Assembly: GCF_009805585.1 (NCBI RefSeq)
Contig: NZ_VHIN01000022.1
Coordinates: 494,741 to 558,740, forward strand
Source: Glutamicibacter sp. JC586
GTDB lineage: Bacteria; Actinomycetota; Actinomycetes; Actinomycetales; Micrococcaceae
Length of the DNA stretch: 64,000 nt
Reading direction: 5' to 3'
This document shows, one piece after another, positions 53,656-63,924 of the stretch; position 1 is the first letter of the stretch, and each line of letters opens with the position of its first letter. Both the position numbers and the translations under genes were made by a program. The notes under the pieces are model-generated. The model had not been told where the DNA came from and ran no database searches. It worked only from the letters and a program-made list of their open reading frames with translations.

Positions 53656-54159
53656 ATGACCACCCAGCCAAGCACCAAAACTGCCCGGCAGGCGCGCATC
53701 CGCGCCTTCTTGGGTAATAACTCGGTCAAGTCGCAGGCCGAATTGCTCGGACTGCTCAAGGACGACGGGCTGGAGGTCACCCAGGCCACACTTTCGCGCG
53801 ATCTGGTGGAGATCGGCGCGGTGCGCATCCGCGATCACTCAGGTCAGCTGATCTACGCGGTGCGCCAAGAAGGCGGGGATCGTTCCCCACAGACCGCCAT
53901 TACCCAGGAAGTGCTCGACGCGCGCCTGGCTAAAATCTGTGCCGAGCAGTTGGTTACCGCCGAAGCCTCTGGAAATATCGTGGTGCTGCGTACCCCGCCG
54001 GGCGCGGCAAATCTACTGGCCCTGGCCATCGACCACTCGCAAATGCCGCTGATTTTGGGCTGTATCGCCGGCGATGACACCATCATGGTCACCACCCGCG
54101 AGGTGGATGGGGGAGCCGAGGTGGCTGCCCGCTTCCTGGCGCTGGCCGAACCGCGCTAA
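53656..54159 (+). CDS. argR: Arginine repressor
   Basis: Hexameric arginine-responsive regulator of arg genes. The 167-residue protein has an N-terminal winged helix-turn-helix (VTQATLSRDLVEIGAVRIRD) and the C-terminal oligomerisation/arginine-binding domain with the GDDTIMV (residues about 138-144) motif. Start is the ATG one base after the argF stop. Likely operators are the ARG-box pairs before argC and argH. Confidence 0.96.
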   Translation: MTTQPSTKTARQARIRAFLGNNSVKSQAELLGLLKDDGLEVTQATLSRDLVEIGAVRIRDHSGQLIYAVRQEGGDRSPQTAITQEVLDARLAKICAEQLVTAEASGNIVVLRTPPGAANLLALAIDHSQMPLILGCIAGDDTIMVTTREVDGGAEVAARFLALAEPR

Positions 54160-54169
54160 CTCATGCACC

Positions 54170-54205
54170 AACCGCCACGCACTTATCCACAGTGCGTGGC
54201 GGTTT
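54170..54205 (+). terminator. Terminator of the argCJBDFR operon
   Basis: AACCGCCACGCACT (54170-54183) pairs perfectly with AGTGCGTGGCGGTT (54191-54204) around a 7-nt loop, then a short T stretch. It shows that transcription of the operon ends here, before the HNH gene. Confidence 0.9.
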
Positions 54206-54242
54206 GCTGGTTAACCCGCCGGGCTGGTCGCATGATCACTGC

Positions 54243-56081
54243 ATGGAGAACAAGTCTTTTGCCGGCGCCCTTGGCACGCTCACCGAGCAGCTGGCCTCGG
54301 GAATGGACCTTGAGCCGCAGCAACTGCTGCAGGCCGAAGCCTCATGCCTGCAATTGTTCGAACTGATCGGTGCCCAAGCCACTGCGACCTCCGATCCGCG
54401 CGTGGCGCTGGCCCATGCCACCTTCACCGAGGCATTTAGCCGCCAAAGCACCCGCGCCACCATCATCGCCGCCAGCACCGTGGAGACCACCGCCGCCCAC
54501 GCCCTGCACGTTAATGAATTTGACGATCTGCGCGCCGGGCTCACGGATTTTAGCGCCGAACCGGTCTTCGCCCCAGGACGCACCCTCTACAAAGACGCGG
54601 CCGAGGCCCTTTCCAGTGTCCTGGGCCTGAACTATTTTGAAGCAGCCCGCCGCGTCAGCGATGCCCACCTCGTCCACGCCCGCCGGGATATCACCGGAGC
54701 GGGGTGCGCCCCACGCTTCACCCGTTTGGCCGAGCATTTCGCGCCGCACCCAGCGCTCGACTCAGCGCCCGACTCCACCGCCAGTGGCGATCGGTCTTGG
54801 CAACTACCGGAGGTGGCCTCCCGCCCCGACCCTCGCGAAGTGCTCAAAACCGCCCGCGCATTGGAGAAGTTTGAACCCACGGACACCACCTTTGAAGGGA
54901 TCCCCACCTCGGCCACCGCCACGGCCAGCGATGGGGAGCTACTCGAATCTCATGCAGCCACGTACCTGAACGAACCGCAGGTGCGCACCCGTAACAAACG
55001 TCTGAACACGCTGATCAGGAACTACAAAGAGGAGAACGGTGAAACAAAGACTCCGCAACTAGGGCTGTTTCGCGGCAAGGTAGTCAATGGGGTGCACGAA
55101 TTTATCGTCCGGGTTCGCGCCATGGATGCCGAAGTCTGGGAGTCGCTGATCGCCCAAGCGGATAACAAGCGGACCAAAGCCGGCGCCGCTGCGCGCGCTT
55201 CCTGCCAAACAGCGGACCCATCTGCCAACCCATCCGCTGAGTCATCGACCGACCCGGCACCCTCGGGCCAAGCCGCAGGCGAGCGTACCTCGCAGAACGA
55301 TGGAACTGCCCGGCCCGAAACTAAAGCAGGCGCCGAGCCTGAATCGGCGCCGGACGCTGAGCCAGAGATTGACGAACTGTGGCACAGCGATGATCCCATT
55401 CCCGACTGGGCTCGGACACATGAGGCCCCAAACGACGCTGGCCCAAACGACGCCGGCCCGGCTGAGTCGGCAACACCTGATCTTGCGCATCCGCTCAACG
55501 GCCCACCGGTGATAATGGGGGACTGCAGTGTTCCAGAGCGCAGGCTCAACGCACTCAACGCGATCCTGCGTAACGCTGATCCCGGATCCACCGGCCAACG
55601 AGTGACACCTGAAATCGTGGTGCATGCAAACTACGCGGACCTGCGTGATCTCGCTTCGCTGACCGGCCTGAGCGCCCACGGGGTGAAACTGAGCGCGCCG
55701 GAATTACGCACTATGCTTTGCGAGGCCAAAATTCTCAGCCCGATTTACAACGCCGACGGGGTGATCATGGACATCGGCCGCGACGCCAGACTCTTCCCAC
55801 GCTGGATGAAGTTAGCTGCTCGCGATCGTGATGGCGGTTGTTTGGTCCCCGGCTGTACCGCCGAACCAGAACTACTGGAATTCCATCACTTTAAACCCTG
55901 GGCCAAAGGTGGTCGCACCAGATTGCAGGACTGTTGCCCGTTGTGCACCAAACACCATGTGATGGTTCACAGTGGTTACCTCACACTGGTCAAGATTAAG
56001 GGCCTAGTCTACGTGATTCTGCCCAAGCATCTGGATCCCGACCAGATCCCGAGGCGCAATACCTACTTCGCTCGGACCTGA
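54243..56081 (+). CDS. HNH endonuclease signature / DUF222 (13E12-type) protein
   Basis: A 612-residue member of the DUF222-HNH family, abundant and often repeated in actinobacterial genomes (mycobacterial REP13E12 proteins). The N-terminal helical DUF222 region (about 25-290) is followed by a disordered Ala/Pro/Ser/Asp-rich segment (about 320-430). A second DUF222-like part follows, and then a C-terminal HNH domain with CLVPGC, the EFHHFKPWAKGG core and the CPLCTKHHVMVH zinc-type cluster. Nuclease activity is presumed, not shown. The ATG is chosen because upstream codons fall in the arg terminator. It interrupts the usual path from argR to argH and may be mobile in origin. Confidence 0.85.
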   Translation: MENKSFAGALGTLTEQLASGMDLEPQQLLQAEASCLQLFELIGAQATATSDPRVALAHATFTEAFSRQSTRATIIAASTVETTAAHALHVNEFDDLRAGLTDFSAEPVFAPGRTLYKDAAEALSSVLGLNYFEAARRVSDAHLVHARRDITGAGCAPRFTRLAEHFAPHPALDSAPDSTASGDRSWQLPEVASRPDPREVLKTARALEKFEPTDTTFEGIPTSATATASDGELLESHAATYLNEPQVRTRNKRLNTLIRNYKEENGETKTPQLGLFRGKVVNGVHEFIVRVRAMDAEVWESLIAQADNKRTKAGAAARASCQTADPSANPSAESSTDPAPSGQAAGERTSQNDGTARPETKAGAEPESAPDAEPEIDELWHSDDPIPDWARTHEAPNDAGPNDAGPAESATPDLAHPLNGPPVIMGDCSVPERRLNALNAILRNADPGSTGQRVTPEIVVHANYADLRDLASLTGLSAHGVKLSAPELRTMLCEAKILSPIYNADGVIMDIGRDARLFPRWMKLAARDRDGGCLVPGCTAEPELLEFHHFKPWAKGGRTRLQDCCPLCTKHHVMVHSGYLTLVKIKGLVYVILPKHLDPDQIPRRNTYFART

Positions 56082-56101
56082 GGCGAAACGCGCTCACATA
56101 T

Positions 56102-56154
56102 ACAACTGCCAGCTCTTGGCACGGTGCTTCACCGTGCCTAGAGCTGGCAGTTGT
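56102..56154. terminator. Very strong bidirectional hairpin after the HNH gene
   Basis: ACAACTGCCAGCTCT (56102-56116) and GGCACGGTG pair with CACCGTGCC and AGAGCTGGCAGTTGT (56140-56154), a 24-bp stem with one T-T mismatch and a 3-nt loop. It lies between the convergent HNH and macro-domain genes. Confidence 0.85.
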
Positions 56155-56181
56155 GCGTTACAGGCCTAGACGCCTAGGTGG

Positions 56182-56733
56182 TCAGGCGGCGAGTTCGGCT
56201 ACCGCCTGAATTGAGAAGGCCCGAGAGAATGCAGCCTCTACCTGATCCGTATGGGCCACCAACACAATCTTATGGATCGGAGAAATGTGTTTATTGGTGT
56301 CGATCCATCGCGAAATGGACTCGAAAGCAATGTCGGCAACCTGATCGGGATCCCAACCAAAAGTCCCAGCTCCGATGGCCGGGAAGGCGATGGAGTGGGC
56401 ATCATGACGGGCCGCTACGTAGAGCGAATTCACGAAGCAGTCGGCCAAGATTTTTGGATTTGGTTTAATCAACGCTAGGTTGGGCGCCGCTGTGTGTACG
56501 ACCCACTTAGCCTGCAGGTCCCCGGCCTTAGTGGCTACCGCAATGCCGGAGGGAATCCCGTCCGGGTAGCGCTGAGTTCGAACTTCTCGGCATGCGGCGA
56601 GCAGGCTGGGCCCAGCGGCATCGTGAATCGCCCCGTCAACGCCTCCGCCACCTAATAGCGAGGGGTTGGCGGCGTTGACAATGGCATCAACATGCAGGGT
56701 GGTGATATCGCCCCGGTACAACTGGATTTCCAT
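56182..56733 (-). CDS. Macro-domain protein (O-acetyl-ADP-ribose deacetylase type)
   Basis: A 183-residue single macro domain that binds ADP-ribose. The signature IVNAANPSLLGGGGVDGAIH (residues 18-37) holds the catalytic Asn/Asp and the glycine loop, and a later IAFPAIGAGTFGWDPDQVAD block is the second phosphate loop. This is the MacroD/YmdB type that removes ADP-ribose from proteins or O-acetyl-ADP-ribose. It stands alone, divergent from argH, and shares the long hairpin with the HNH gene. Confidence 0.9.
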   Translation of the reverse strand: MEIQLYRGDITTLHVDAIVNAANPSLLGGGGVDGAIHDAAGPSLLAACREVRTQRYPDGIPSGIAVATKAGDLQAKWVVHTAAPNLALIKPNPKILADCFVNSLYVAARHDAHSIAFPAIGAGTFGWDPDQVADIAFESISRWIDTNKHISPIHKIVLVAHTDQVEAAFSRAFSIQAVAELAA

Positions 56734-56880
56734 TTCGTACCTCCGAAGTTAGTTCCGATTCGGTTATGGACAACACCATACGCCCGGGCAACGTGGACGG
56801 GAAGAGATTAATATTCGAGTTTCCTGTGTGTCGCCTCGGTGTGGATGATCCGCGTCAAAATTGCATGTTTCCACGCAACG

Positions 56881-58379
<1,499 letters not shown>

Positions 58380-58401
58380 GTTCTCACGCTGTACATTTTT
58401 G

Positions 58402-58444
58402 CCGGTGGCTACAGGGCTCTAGGGTTCTGTAGCCACCGGTTTTT
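58402..58444 (+). terminator. Intrinsic terminator of argH
   Basis: CCGGTGGCTACAG (58402-58414) pairs perfectly with CTGTAGCCACCGG (58427-58439) around a 12-nt loop, followed by TTTTT. Textbook Rho-independent terminator 22 bp after the argH stop. Confidence 0.92.
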
Positions 58445-58525
58445 GCCATCGTGCCGCGGCGACATCCTTGGATCGACCGGGCAGATCGCACTGTGATTTT
58501 CTTGGCTCACGCTAGAGTGTGTGCC

Positions 58526-59266
58526 ATGGCACAACTACTGGCACCAGCTGAACTTACCGCACAGGTCACCCACGCTTTGGACGAGCTCGTCGAGCAGTTG
58601 CGAGCGATGCCGCTCACGAGCTATCCCAAGCCCAGTTCATTACCCGGATGGAGCACCGCGCAGCTCATAGCGCACCTGGCCTCGTTAGCTAAGGCCGCGG
58701 TCCGCCAAATTGACAACGCGGGTGCCTCCCAGTTGCCCCAGATGTACGACGGGGGAGTCGACGGCCGCATCCAGGCCATCAATATGACCGCGCTGATGCG
58801 TCCAGAGTCGCTGCAGGCTTTGGCTCTGGACTCATTGGCGCAGCTGCGCGCCACACTGCAAGGGGCCGAAAAGTCGTGGTCGCAGCCGGTCGGATATCGT
58901 CCCGGGGCGCAGGTCGCCGATATGATGTATGCCACTTGGCGCGAAATGTTGATCCACGCGACCGATCTTGACGCGATGGTGCGTCCGCCGGTTTTGTGGC
59001 CGGCAGAATTTTGTGAGCATCTCTTCCGTGCTCTTGAGGCTCGTGTGCCCGAAAATAGTCGTTTGGTTCTTCAGCCCCATGGCAAACCCAGCATTGTCTT
59101 GGGGCAAGGCAAAAAGTCGTGGGTACTCTCGGGAACTGATTTTGACTTAGCTGCCTGGCTGGCCGGTCGAGTGAGCTCGGGGGCAGTGCGAGTTACCGCC
59201 GCCGCGGATGGGGTGGAAGACCCGCAACTATTGCCTTGGCCCAGCGACCGATTGCTGCAACGTTAA
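58526..59266 (+). CDS. Mycothiol-dependent maleylpyruvate isomerase-family (DinB-type) protein
   Basis: A 246-residue protein whose N-terminal half is a DinB-like four-helix bundle of the mycothiol-dependent maleylpyruvate isomerase family. Likely metal/thiol-site histidines are in WSTAQLIAHLASLAKA and WREMLIHATDLDAM. The C-terminal half resembles the sterol-carrier-like part of this family. Such enzymes use mycothiol as cofactor or detoxify electrophiles; the reaction here is unknown. I choose the ATG (M-A-Q-L-L-A-P) rather than a longer frame. It lies between argH and apt and is probably transcribed alone. Confidence 0.8.
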   Translation: MAQLLAPAELTAQVTHALDELVEQLRAMPLTSYPKPSSLPGWSTAQLIAHLASLAKAAVRQIDNAGASQLPQMYDGGVDGRIQAINMTALMRPESLQALALDSLAQLRATLQGAEKSWSQPVGYRPGAQVADMMYATWREMLIHATDLDAMVRPPVLWPAEFCEHLFRALEARVPENSRLVLQPHGKPSIVLGQGKKSWVLSGTDFDLAAWLAGRVSSGAVRVTAAADGVEDPQLLPWPSDRLLQR

Positions 59267-59348
59267 CCCCTTGGCTGCATGAACATGAAGTAGATGTGCT
59301 CATAATTATGCGCCGCTGCGTATTCGCCGACGCGCAAAAGGACTAAAA

Positions 59349-59897
59349 TTGTTAGGCGTGACTACTTCTGAGAGCATTAGCGACCTGCTGGACCGACTGT
59401 GCAAGATTGTCCCTGACTACCCGCAACCCGGGATCTCATTTAAGGACCTGACCCCGGTATTTGCCGACCCGGTGGGCCTGCGCCGCATGGTCGACGAATT
59501 GATCGCCCCCTTTGAAGGGCAGTTCGACATCGTCGCTGGCCTGGAAGCGCGTGGCTTTGTCTTGGCCGCAGCGGCTGCCTACGCCTCGGGAAAGGGCATG
59601 CTGACCATTCGCAAGGCGGGCAAGCTTCCACGCGAGGTGTACCGCGATGAGTACACCTTGGAGTACGGGACCAGCTGCCTGGAAGTGCATAAAGACGAGG
59701 TCGCCCCGGGAACTCGCGTGCTGATTCTTGATGACGTGCTGGCCACCGGCGGTACGGTCGGCTCGGCGGTACGCCTGATCGAGCAGACCGGTGCTCTCAT
59801 CGCCGGCGTCGGCGTCGTCTTGGAATTGGACGGACTGAACGGGCGCGATCAGCTCACCGGCCACGAGGTGCTGTCCTTACAACTCGTGCACTCCTAA
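59349..59897 (+). CDS. apt: Adenine phosphoribosyltransferase
   Basis: Purine salvage enzyme forming AMP from adenine and PRPP. The 182-residue protein has the PRPP motif VLILDDVLATGGTVGSAV, the N-terminal VPDYPQPGISFKDLTP hood signature, and the GLEARGFVLAAA and RDEYTLEYGTSCLEVH loops. The TTG codon is supported by AAAAGGA (59337-59342) 6 bp upstream; a GTG three codons later is the alternative. Monocistronic. Confidence 0.95.
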   Translation: MLGVTTSESISDLLDRLCKIVPDYPQPGISFKDLTPVFADPVGLRRMVDELIAPFEGQFDIVAGLEARGFVLAAAAAYASGKGMLTIRKAGKLPREVYRDEYTLEYGTSCLEVHKDEVAPGTRVLILDDVLATGGTVGSAVRLIEQTGALIAGVGVVLELDGLNGRDQLTGHEVLSLQLVHS

Positions 59898-60030
59898 ACA
59901 ATTTCACGCCGCTGGCGAACAGCGGGCCACAGCGCCACCGCGATGACCCCTCGCGGGGTAAAAGGCGCGTATGATTATCTGTCCTGTGTTTTTTGCGCAG
60001 GAGCAGATTTTGAGCGCGAGGGGAACTAGG

Positions 60031-62280
60031 TTGACCGAGACGATCGAACGTGACCTGTTAGCTGAATCCGAGTATGTGGGTCGCTTGTACGCGCGGCTTG
60101 ATGAGCTACGCGCGGAGAAGGTTGAACAACTGGAGCGGACCCGTGCTCAAGGAGCGGTCGGCACCTTCCAGAATATGTCCGAACGCGACTCATTTGCGAC
60201 CCTTTATGAGGATCGGATCGCGCAATTGGACGCTGTGCAAGATCGTCTGGTCTTCGGTCGATTGGATATGGCCGGCGATCAGAAATCCCCGCGTTACATC
60301 GGACGTATTGGCTTGTCAGATGAAGAGCTCAACCGGATGATGATCGACTGGCGCGCCACCGAGGCCGCACCGTTTTATCAGGCCACTGCGCGTAACCCGC
60401 GCGGGGTTCGTCGCCGTCGCCACCTAATGCTCAAGGGGCGTTCGGTGGCCGGAATTGAAGACGACGTGCTCGATGCAACCTGGCTGGATGAGGGGCACAC
60501 GCACCACGGCGAGGGCGCGCTCATGGCCGCATTGCGCGAGAAGCGCACCGGTCGCATGGGAGACATCGTCGGCACCATTCAGGCCGAACAGGACGCGATT
60601 ATCCGCGCGCAACTGCCCGGCGCTGTGGTGGTCCAAGGTGGCCCAGGCACCGGCAAGACCGCGGTGGCTTTGCACCGTGCGGCCTTCCTGCTCTACGAAT
60701 ACCGTGAACGGCTCAAGAACGCCGGCGTGCTGATCGTGGGCCCCTCAAATTCCTTTATGCGCTACATTGAGCGCGTTTTGCCTTCTCTGGGTGAGACCGG
60801 TGTGGTGATGTCCTCGGTGGGCGATCTGTATCATGGCCTGCACGCGGTGCCGGAGCGTGATCGCACCGTAGCCCGGCTCAAAGGCCAGCTCTCCATGGCC
60901 AAGGTGATCGCCAATGCGGTGCACAATCGCCAGCGGCTGATCGCAAATCCACGCACAGTGGTAGTTGAGGGCACCCGCCTGAGTGTGACCCCAAAAATGA
61001 TCAAAAATGCGCGTGAACGTGCCCGTCATACGCACAAACCCTATAACGAGGCGCGCGAAACCTTCACCAAGGTCGTAGTGGGCGAGCTTGCTGAGCAGTT
61101 GCGCCGGAAGCTGGAGGAATCTGCCGGGCAGTCCTCCACCAACGACCGTTCCTACCTGCCGCAGGAAGTGCGTGAGTCCTACGACGTGCGCATTTTGCTG
61201 AACCTGTGCTGGATGCCGATGACTCCGGCCCAGTTGGTGAGTGAACTGTTTGCCAACCCGCATCTGCTGGCCGCTGCAGCGCCAAAGTTAAAAGAGGCCG
61301 AGCGCGACGCGTTGTATCGACGAGCAGGTTCCCCTTTTACCGAAGCCGATGTGCCGTTGCTCGATGAAGCGGCCCAGCTATTGGGTGACTTTGTGGACCC
61401 AAATGTAGCTGCTCATACCGCTGCATATGAGGCCGACGTCGAAAACGCCAAGGCTGCCCTGCAGAATATGCATACGATGCTGGAGAATGCAGGAATCGAC
61501 GGGGTGATTACCGCCGAGCAGGTCGCCGGGGTGAACCAAGAAACGGCCGCGAAGCTTTCGGCTGCCGAACGAGCAGTAGTCGACCGCACCTGGGCCTACG
61601 GACATATCGTCGTTGACGAAGCACAGGAGCTCTCCCCGATGCAGTGGCGTTTACTGGTGCGCCGTTGCCCGATGAAATCCTTCACCATCGTTGGCGACAT
61701 CGCCCAAACTTCGGCTGCTTCCGGCGCGAGTAGTTGGGCACAAGCACTTGAGCCGTTCTTCGGCGACCGTTTCGACTTAGAAGAGCTGAGCGTCAACTAT
61801 CGCACGCCGGCCCAGATTGCCGATGCTGCAGTGCGTGTGGCCCAAGCTGCCGGTCTGCGCATCACCACCCCGCAGGCAGTACGTGAGGGGGACTGGCCAC
61901 CGGTCTTGACCCGCAGCACCGAATCGAATCTAGAAGACACGGTGCTTGTTGCCCTAGCGCAGGAGCTGGAATATTCTCGTGGCGGGTTGCAGGCGGTGAT
62001 CGTGCCCCAACAGAATTTGGCCAGCCTTCGTGACGCAGTCAGCAAGAAATATGGCCAACGCGTCGGCACCGGTTCTGGCGGTCTGAGCCAGGACATTGTG
62101 GTGATTTCCGCGCGTGAGTCCAAGGGCCTGGAATTTGACGGTGTGCTGCTAGTTGAGCCAGCCCAGCTGGTCGCCGAGGTTGATGGAGGAGTGGGCGATT
62201 TGTACGTGGCGATGACTCGTACTACGCAACGCCTGCACGTGGTACACAGCCAAGAGCTGCCGCAGGGATTGCGCGCCTAA
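60031..62280 (+). CDS. HelD/HelR-type RNA-polymerase-associated SF1 helicase-like ATPase
   Basis: A UvrD/Rep-like ATPase of the HelD class, which inserts arms into RNA polymerase to release it from DNA; the HelR branch also gives rifamycin tolerance. With this start the protein is 749 residues: an N-terminal coiled coil (about 1-60), Walker A GGPGTGKT near residues 203-210, an inserted arm region (about 330-510), then motif II VVDEAQEL and C-terminal motifs (SVNYRTPAQ; LYVAMTRTTQRL). A TTG start at 60031 gives a family-like N-terminus; a TTG at 60010 behind AGGAG, or the ATG at 59971, would add 7 or 20 residues. Whether it is HelD or HelR type cannot be decided without alignment. Confidence 0.87.
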   Translation: MTETIERDLLAESEYVGRLYARLDELRAEKVEQLERTRAQGAVGTFQNMSERDSFATLYEDRIAQLDAVQDRLVFGRLDMAGDQKSPRYIGRIGLSDEELNRMMIDWRATEAAPFYQATARNPRGVRRRRHLMLKGRSVAGIEDDVLDATWLDEGHTHHGEGALMAALREKRTGRMGDIVGTIQAEQDAIIRAQLPGAVVVQGGPGTGKTAVALHRAAFLLYEYRERLKNAGVLIVGPSNSFMRYIERVLPSLGETGVVMSSVGDLYHGLHAVPERDRTVARLKGQLSMAKVIANAVHNRQRLIANPRTVVVEGTRLSVTPKMIKNARERARHTHKPYNEARETFTKVVVGELAEQLRRKLEESAGQSSTNDRSYLPQEVRESYDVRILLNLCWMPMTPAQLVSELFANPHLLAAAAPKLKEAERDALYRRAGSPFTEADVPLLDEAAQLLGDFVDPNVAAHTAAYEADVENAKAALQNMHTMLENAGIDGVITAEQVAGVNQETAAKLSAAERAVVDRTWAYGHIVVDEAQELSPMQWRLLVRRCPMKSFTIVGDIAQTSAASGASSWAQALEPFFGDRFDLEELSVNYRTPAQIADAAVRVAQAAGLRITTPQAVREGDWPPVLTRSTESNLEDTVLVALAQELEYSRGGLQAVIVPQQNLASLRDAVSKKYGQRVGTGSGGLSQDIVVISARESKGLEFDGVLLVEPAQLVAEVDGGVGDLYVAMTRTTQRLHVVHSQELPQGLRA

Positions 62281-62435
62281 ATTAAGCGCCAACTGGCACT
62301 TGCCGATGACCAGAGGATAATCTGGGAACTGTGCGCCGGCGGGCAACCCCAACGCTCGGCGCGAGAATCAGGCGCGCGTGAATTTTCCACGCGTACTAGG
62401 GGCAGAACGAAGAATGAAAATTGGTCACAGAGAGC

Positions 62436-63755
62436 ATGTCTGAAACTAAGCAGAATCCGGTCATTGCCGGACAGAGTAATGACGCATCTTTCCAGAACAT
62501 CTGGCAGGAGTTGAAGTGGCGCGGCCTGGTGCACGTGTCCACCGACGAAGCCGAGCTGGAGCGAGCACTGTCCGAAGAGACTGTGACCTACTATTGCGGT
62601 TTTGACCCCACCGCGCCCTCATTGCACCTGGGCAACCTGGTGCAGTTGTTGAATATGCGCCGCCTGCAACTGGCCGGACACAAACCGTTGGCATTGGTGG
62701 GTGGTTCCACCGGTTTGATCGGCGATCCACGCCAAACTGCCGAGCGCACCTTGAACACCAAGGAGACCGTGAACGAATGGGTCGCTAAGCTGCAGGCTCA
62801 GGTTTCCCGCTTCCTGTCGGACGAAGGTGAGAATGCGGTCCGCCTAGTGAACAATTTGGATTGGACCCAGCAGCTTTCGGCGCTGGACTTCCTGCGCGAT
62901 GTTGGTAAGTACTTCCGTGTGGGCACGATGATCAAGAAGGAGATCGTCGCCGCGCGTCTGAACTCCGACGAGGGCATTAGCTACACCGAATTCTCTTACC
63001 AGGTGTTACAGGGTTACGACTACCTCGAGCTCAACCGTCAGTACGGCTGCACTTTGCAAACCGGCGGTTCGGATCAGTGGGGTAACCTCACCAGCGGCAC
63101 CGAGCTGATTCGAAAGGTGACGGGCAACTCGGCGTTCGCCTACGGCACCCCTTTGATCACCAACTCCGATGGCACCAAATTCGGCAAGTCCGAGGGCAAC
63201 GCCATCTGGTTGGATGCTCAAATGTGCAGCCCGTACACCTTCTACCAGTTCTGGCTGAACACTGCCGATGCGGATGTGGTCAACCGCTTGAAGGTTTTCA
63301 CCTTCTTGACTCGCGAGCAGATCGAAGCCCTCGAAGTTGAAATTGCCGAGCGTCCTTTCAAGCGCGTCGCCCAGCGCACCCTTGCCTGGGAAGTAACTTC
63401 GCTTGTACATGGTGAGCAAGCTACCGAACAGGTCATCGCAGCCTCGGCCGCAGTCTTCGGCAATGGTGATTTGAGCGCGATCGATCTTCCAACGCTGGAA
63501 TCGGTGATCGCTGAATTGCCCACGGCAAAGGTCGCACCACAGGATCTTGGCATCTTGAACGTGCTCGTTGCTTCGGGGCTGAGCAAGTCGCAATCGGAAG
63601 CTCGCCGTACGGTGGGTGAAGGTGGTGCCTACGTGAATAACGAAAAGGTTGAAGGCATCGATGCTGAATTGAGCGAGTCGAATTTCCTTCACGGACGCTA
63701 CGCCATCGTCCGCCGCGGCAAGAAGAACATGGCCGTTGTAGAACTAACCAACTAG
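62436..63755 (+). CDS. tyrS: Tyrosine--tRNA ligase
   Basis: Class-I aminoacyl-tRNA synthetase. The HIGH equivalent is HLGN at residues 64-67 (in FDPTAPSLHLGNLVQL), the KMSKS equivalent is KFGKS at 248-252, and the C-terminus has an S4 RNA-binding domain (ARRTVGEGGAYVNNEKVEG). The 439-residue length is usual. I use the ATG five codons into the longer TTG-initiated frame. A strong terminator follows. Confidence 0.97.
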   Translation: MSETKQNPVIAGQSNDASFQNIWQELKWRGLVHVSTDEAELERALSEETVTYYCGFDPTAPSLHLGNLVQLLNMRRLQLAGHKPLALVGGSTGLIGDPRQTAERTLNTKETVNEWVAKLQAQVSRFLSDEGENAVRLVNNLDWTQQLSALDFLRDVGKYFRVGTMIKKEIVAARLNSDEGISYTEFSYQVLQGYDYLELNRQYGCTLQTGGSDQWGNLTSGTELIRKVTGNSAFAYGTPLITNSDGTKFGKSEGNAIWLDAQMCSPYTFYQFWLNTADADVVNRLKVFTFLTREQIEALEVEIAERPFKRVAQRTLAWEVTSLVHGEQATEQVIAASAAVFGNGDLSAIDLPTLESVIAELPTAKVAPQDLGILNVLVASGLSKSQSEARRTVGEGGAYVNNEKVEGIDAELSESNFLHGRYAIVRRGKKNMAVVELTN

Positions 63756-63779
63756 CCGTTAGTTCGACCGCACTACACG

Positions 63780-63825
63780 AAACCACCAAAAAATGTTGTG
63801 AAGCAGCACACTTTTTTGGTGGTTT
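63780..63825. terminator. Strong bidirectional terminator after tyrS
   Basis: AAACCACCAAAAAA (63780-63793) pairs perfectly with TTTTTTGGTGGTTT (63812-63825); the A- and T-runs on either arm allow termination in both directions. Confidence 0.9.
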
Positions 63826-63896
63826 TGTTGTACCTAGTATTCAAATCTCCCAGTCAGACCGGGAATTAGACCATTTCTCCGACACGGTTACCGATT

Positions 63897-63924
63897 TTGT
63901 GTCTGTTGGGAATCCGTGTAAAGT
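63897..63924 (+). promoter_or_regulatory. Probable strong promoter at the right edge (possible stable-RNA promoter)
   Basis: TTGTGT (63897-63902) and TAAAGT (63919-63924) are spaced 16 bp and fit a sigma-70-type promoter. The downstream sequence (GCGCCGCTGATCGG...GAACGGACTGAAAAGG...) is rich in short A-runs, reminiscent of actinobacterial rRNA leaders, and tyrS is followed by an rRNA operon in some Micrococcaceae to my recollection. Alternatively a GTG at 63980 begins a reading frame cut off by the window edge. Confidence 0.45.

Noticed and set aside
59909..59959. Two small hairpins between apt and the HelD-type gene as a terminator or rifamycin element
   Set aside because: Stems of 6 and 5 bp only, no T-run, and no match to a longer inverted repeat.
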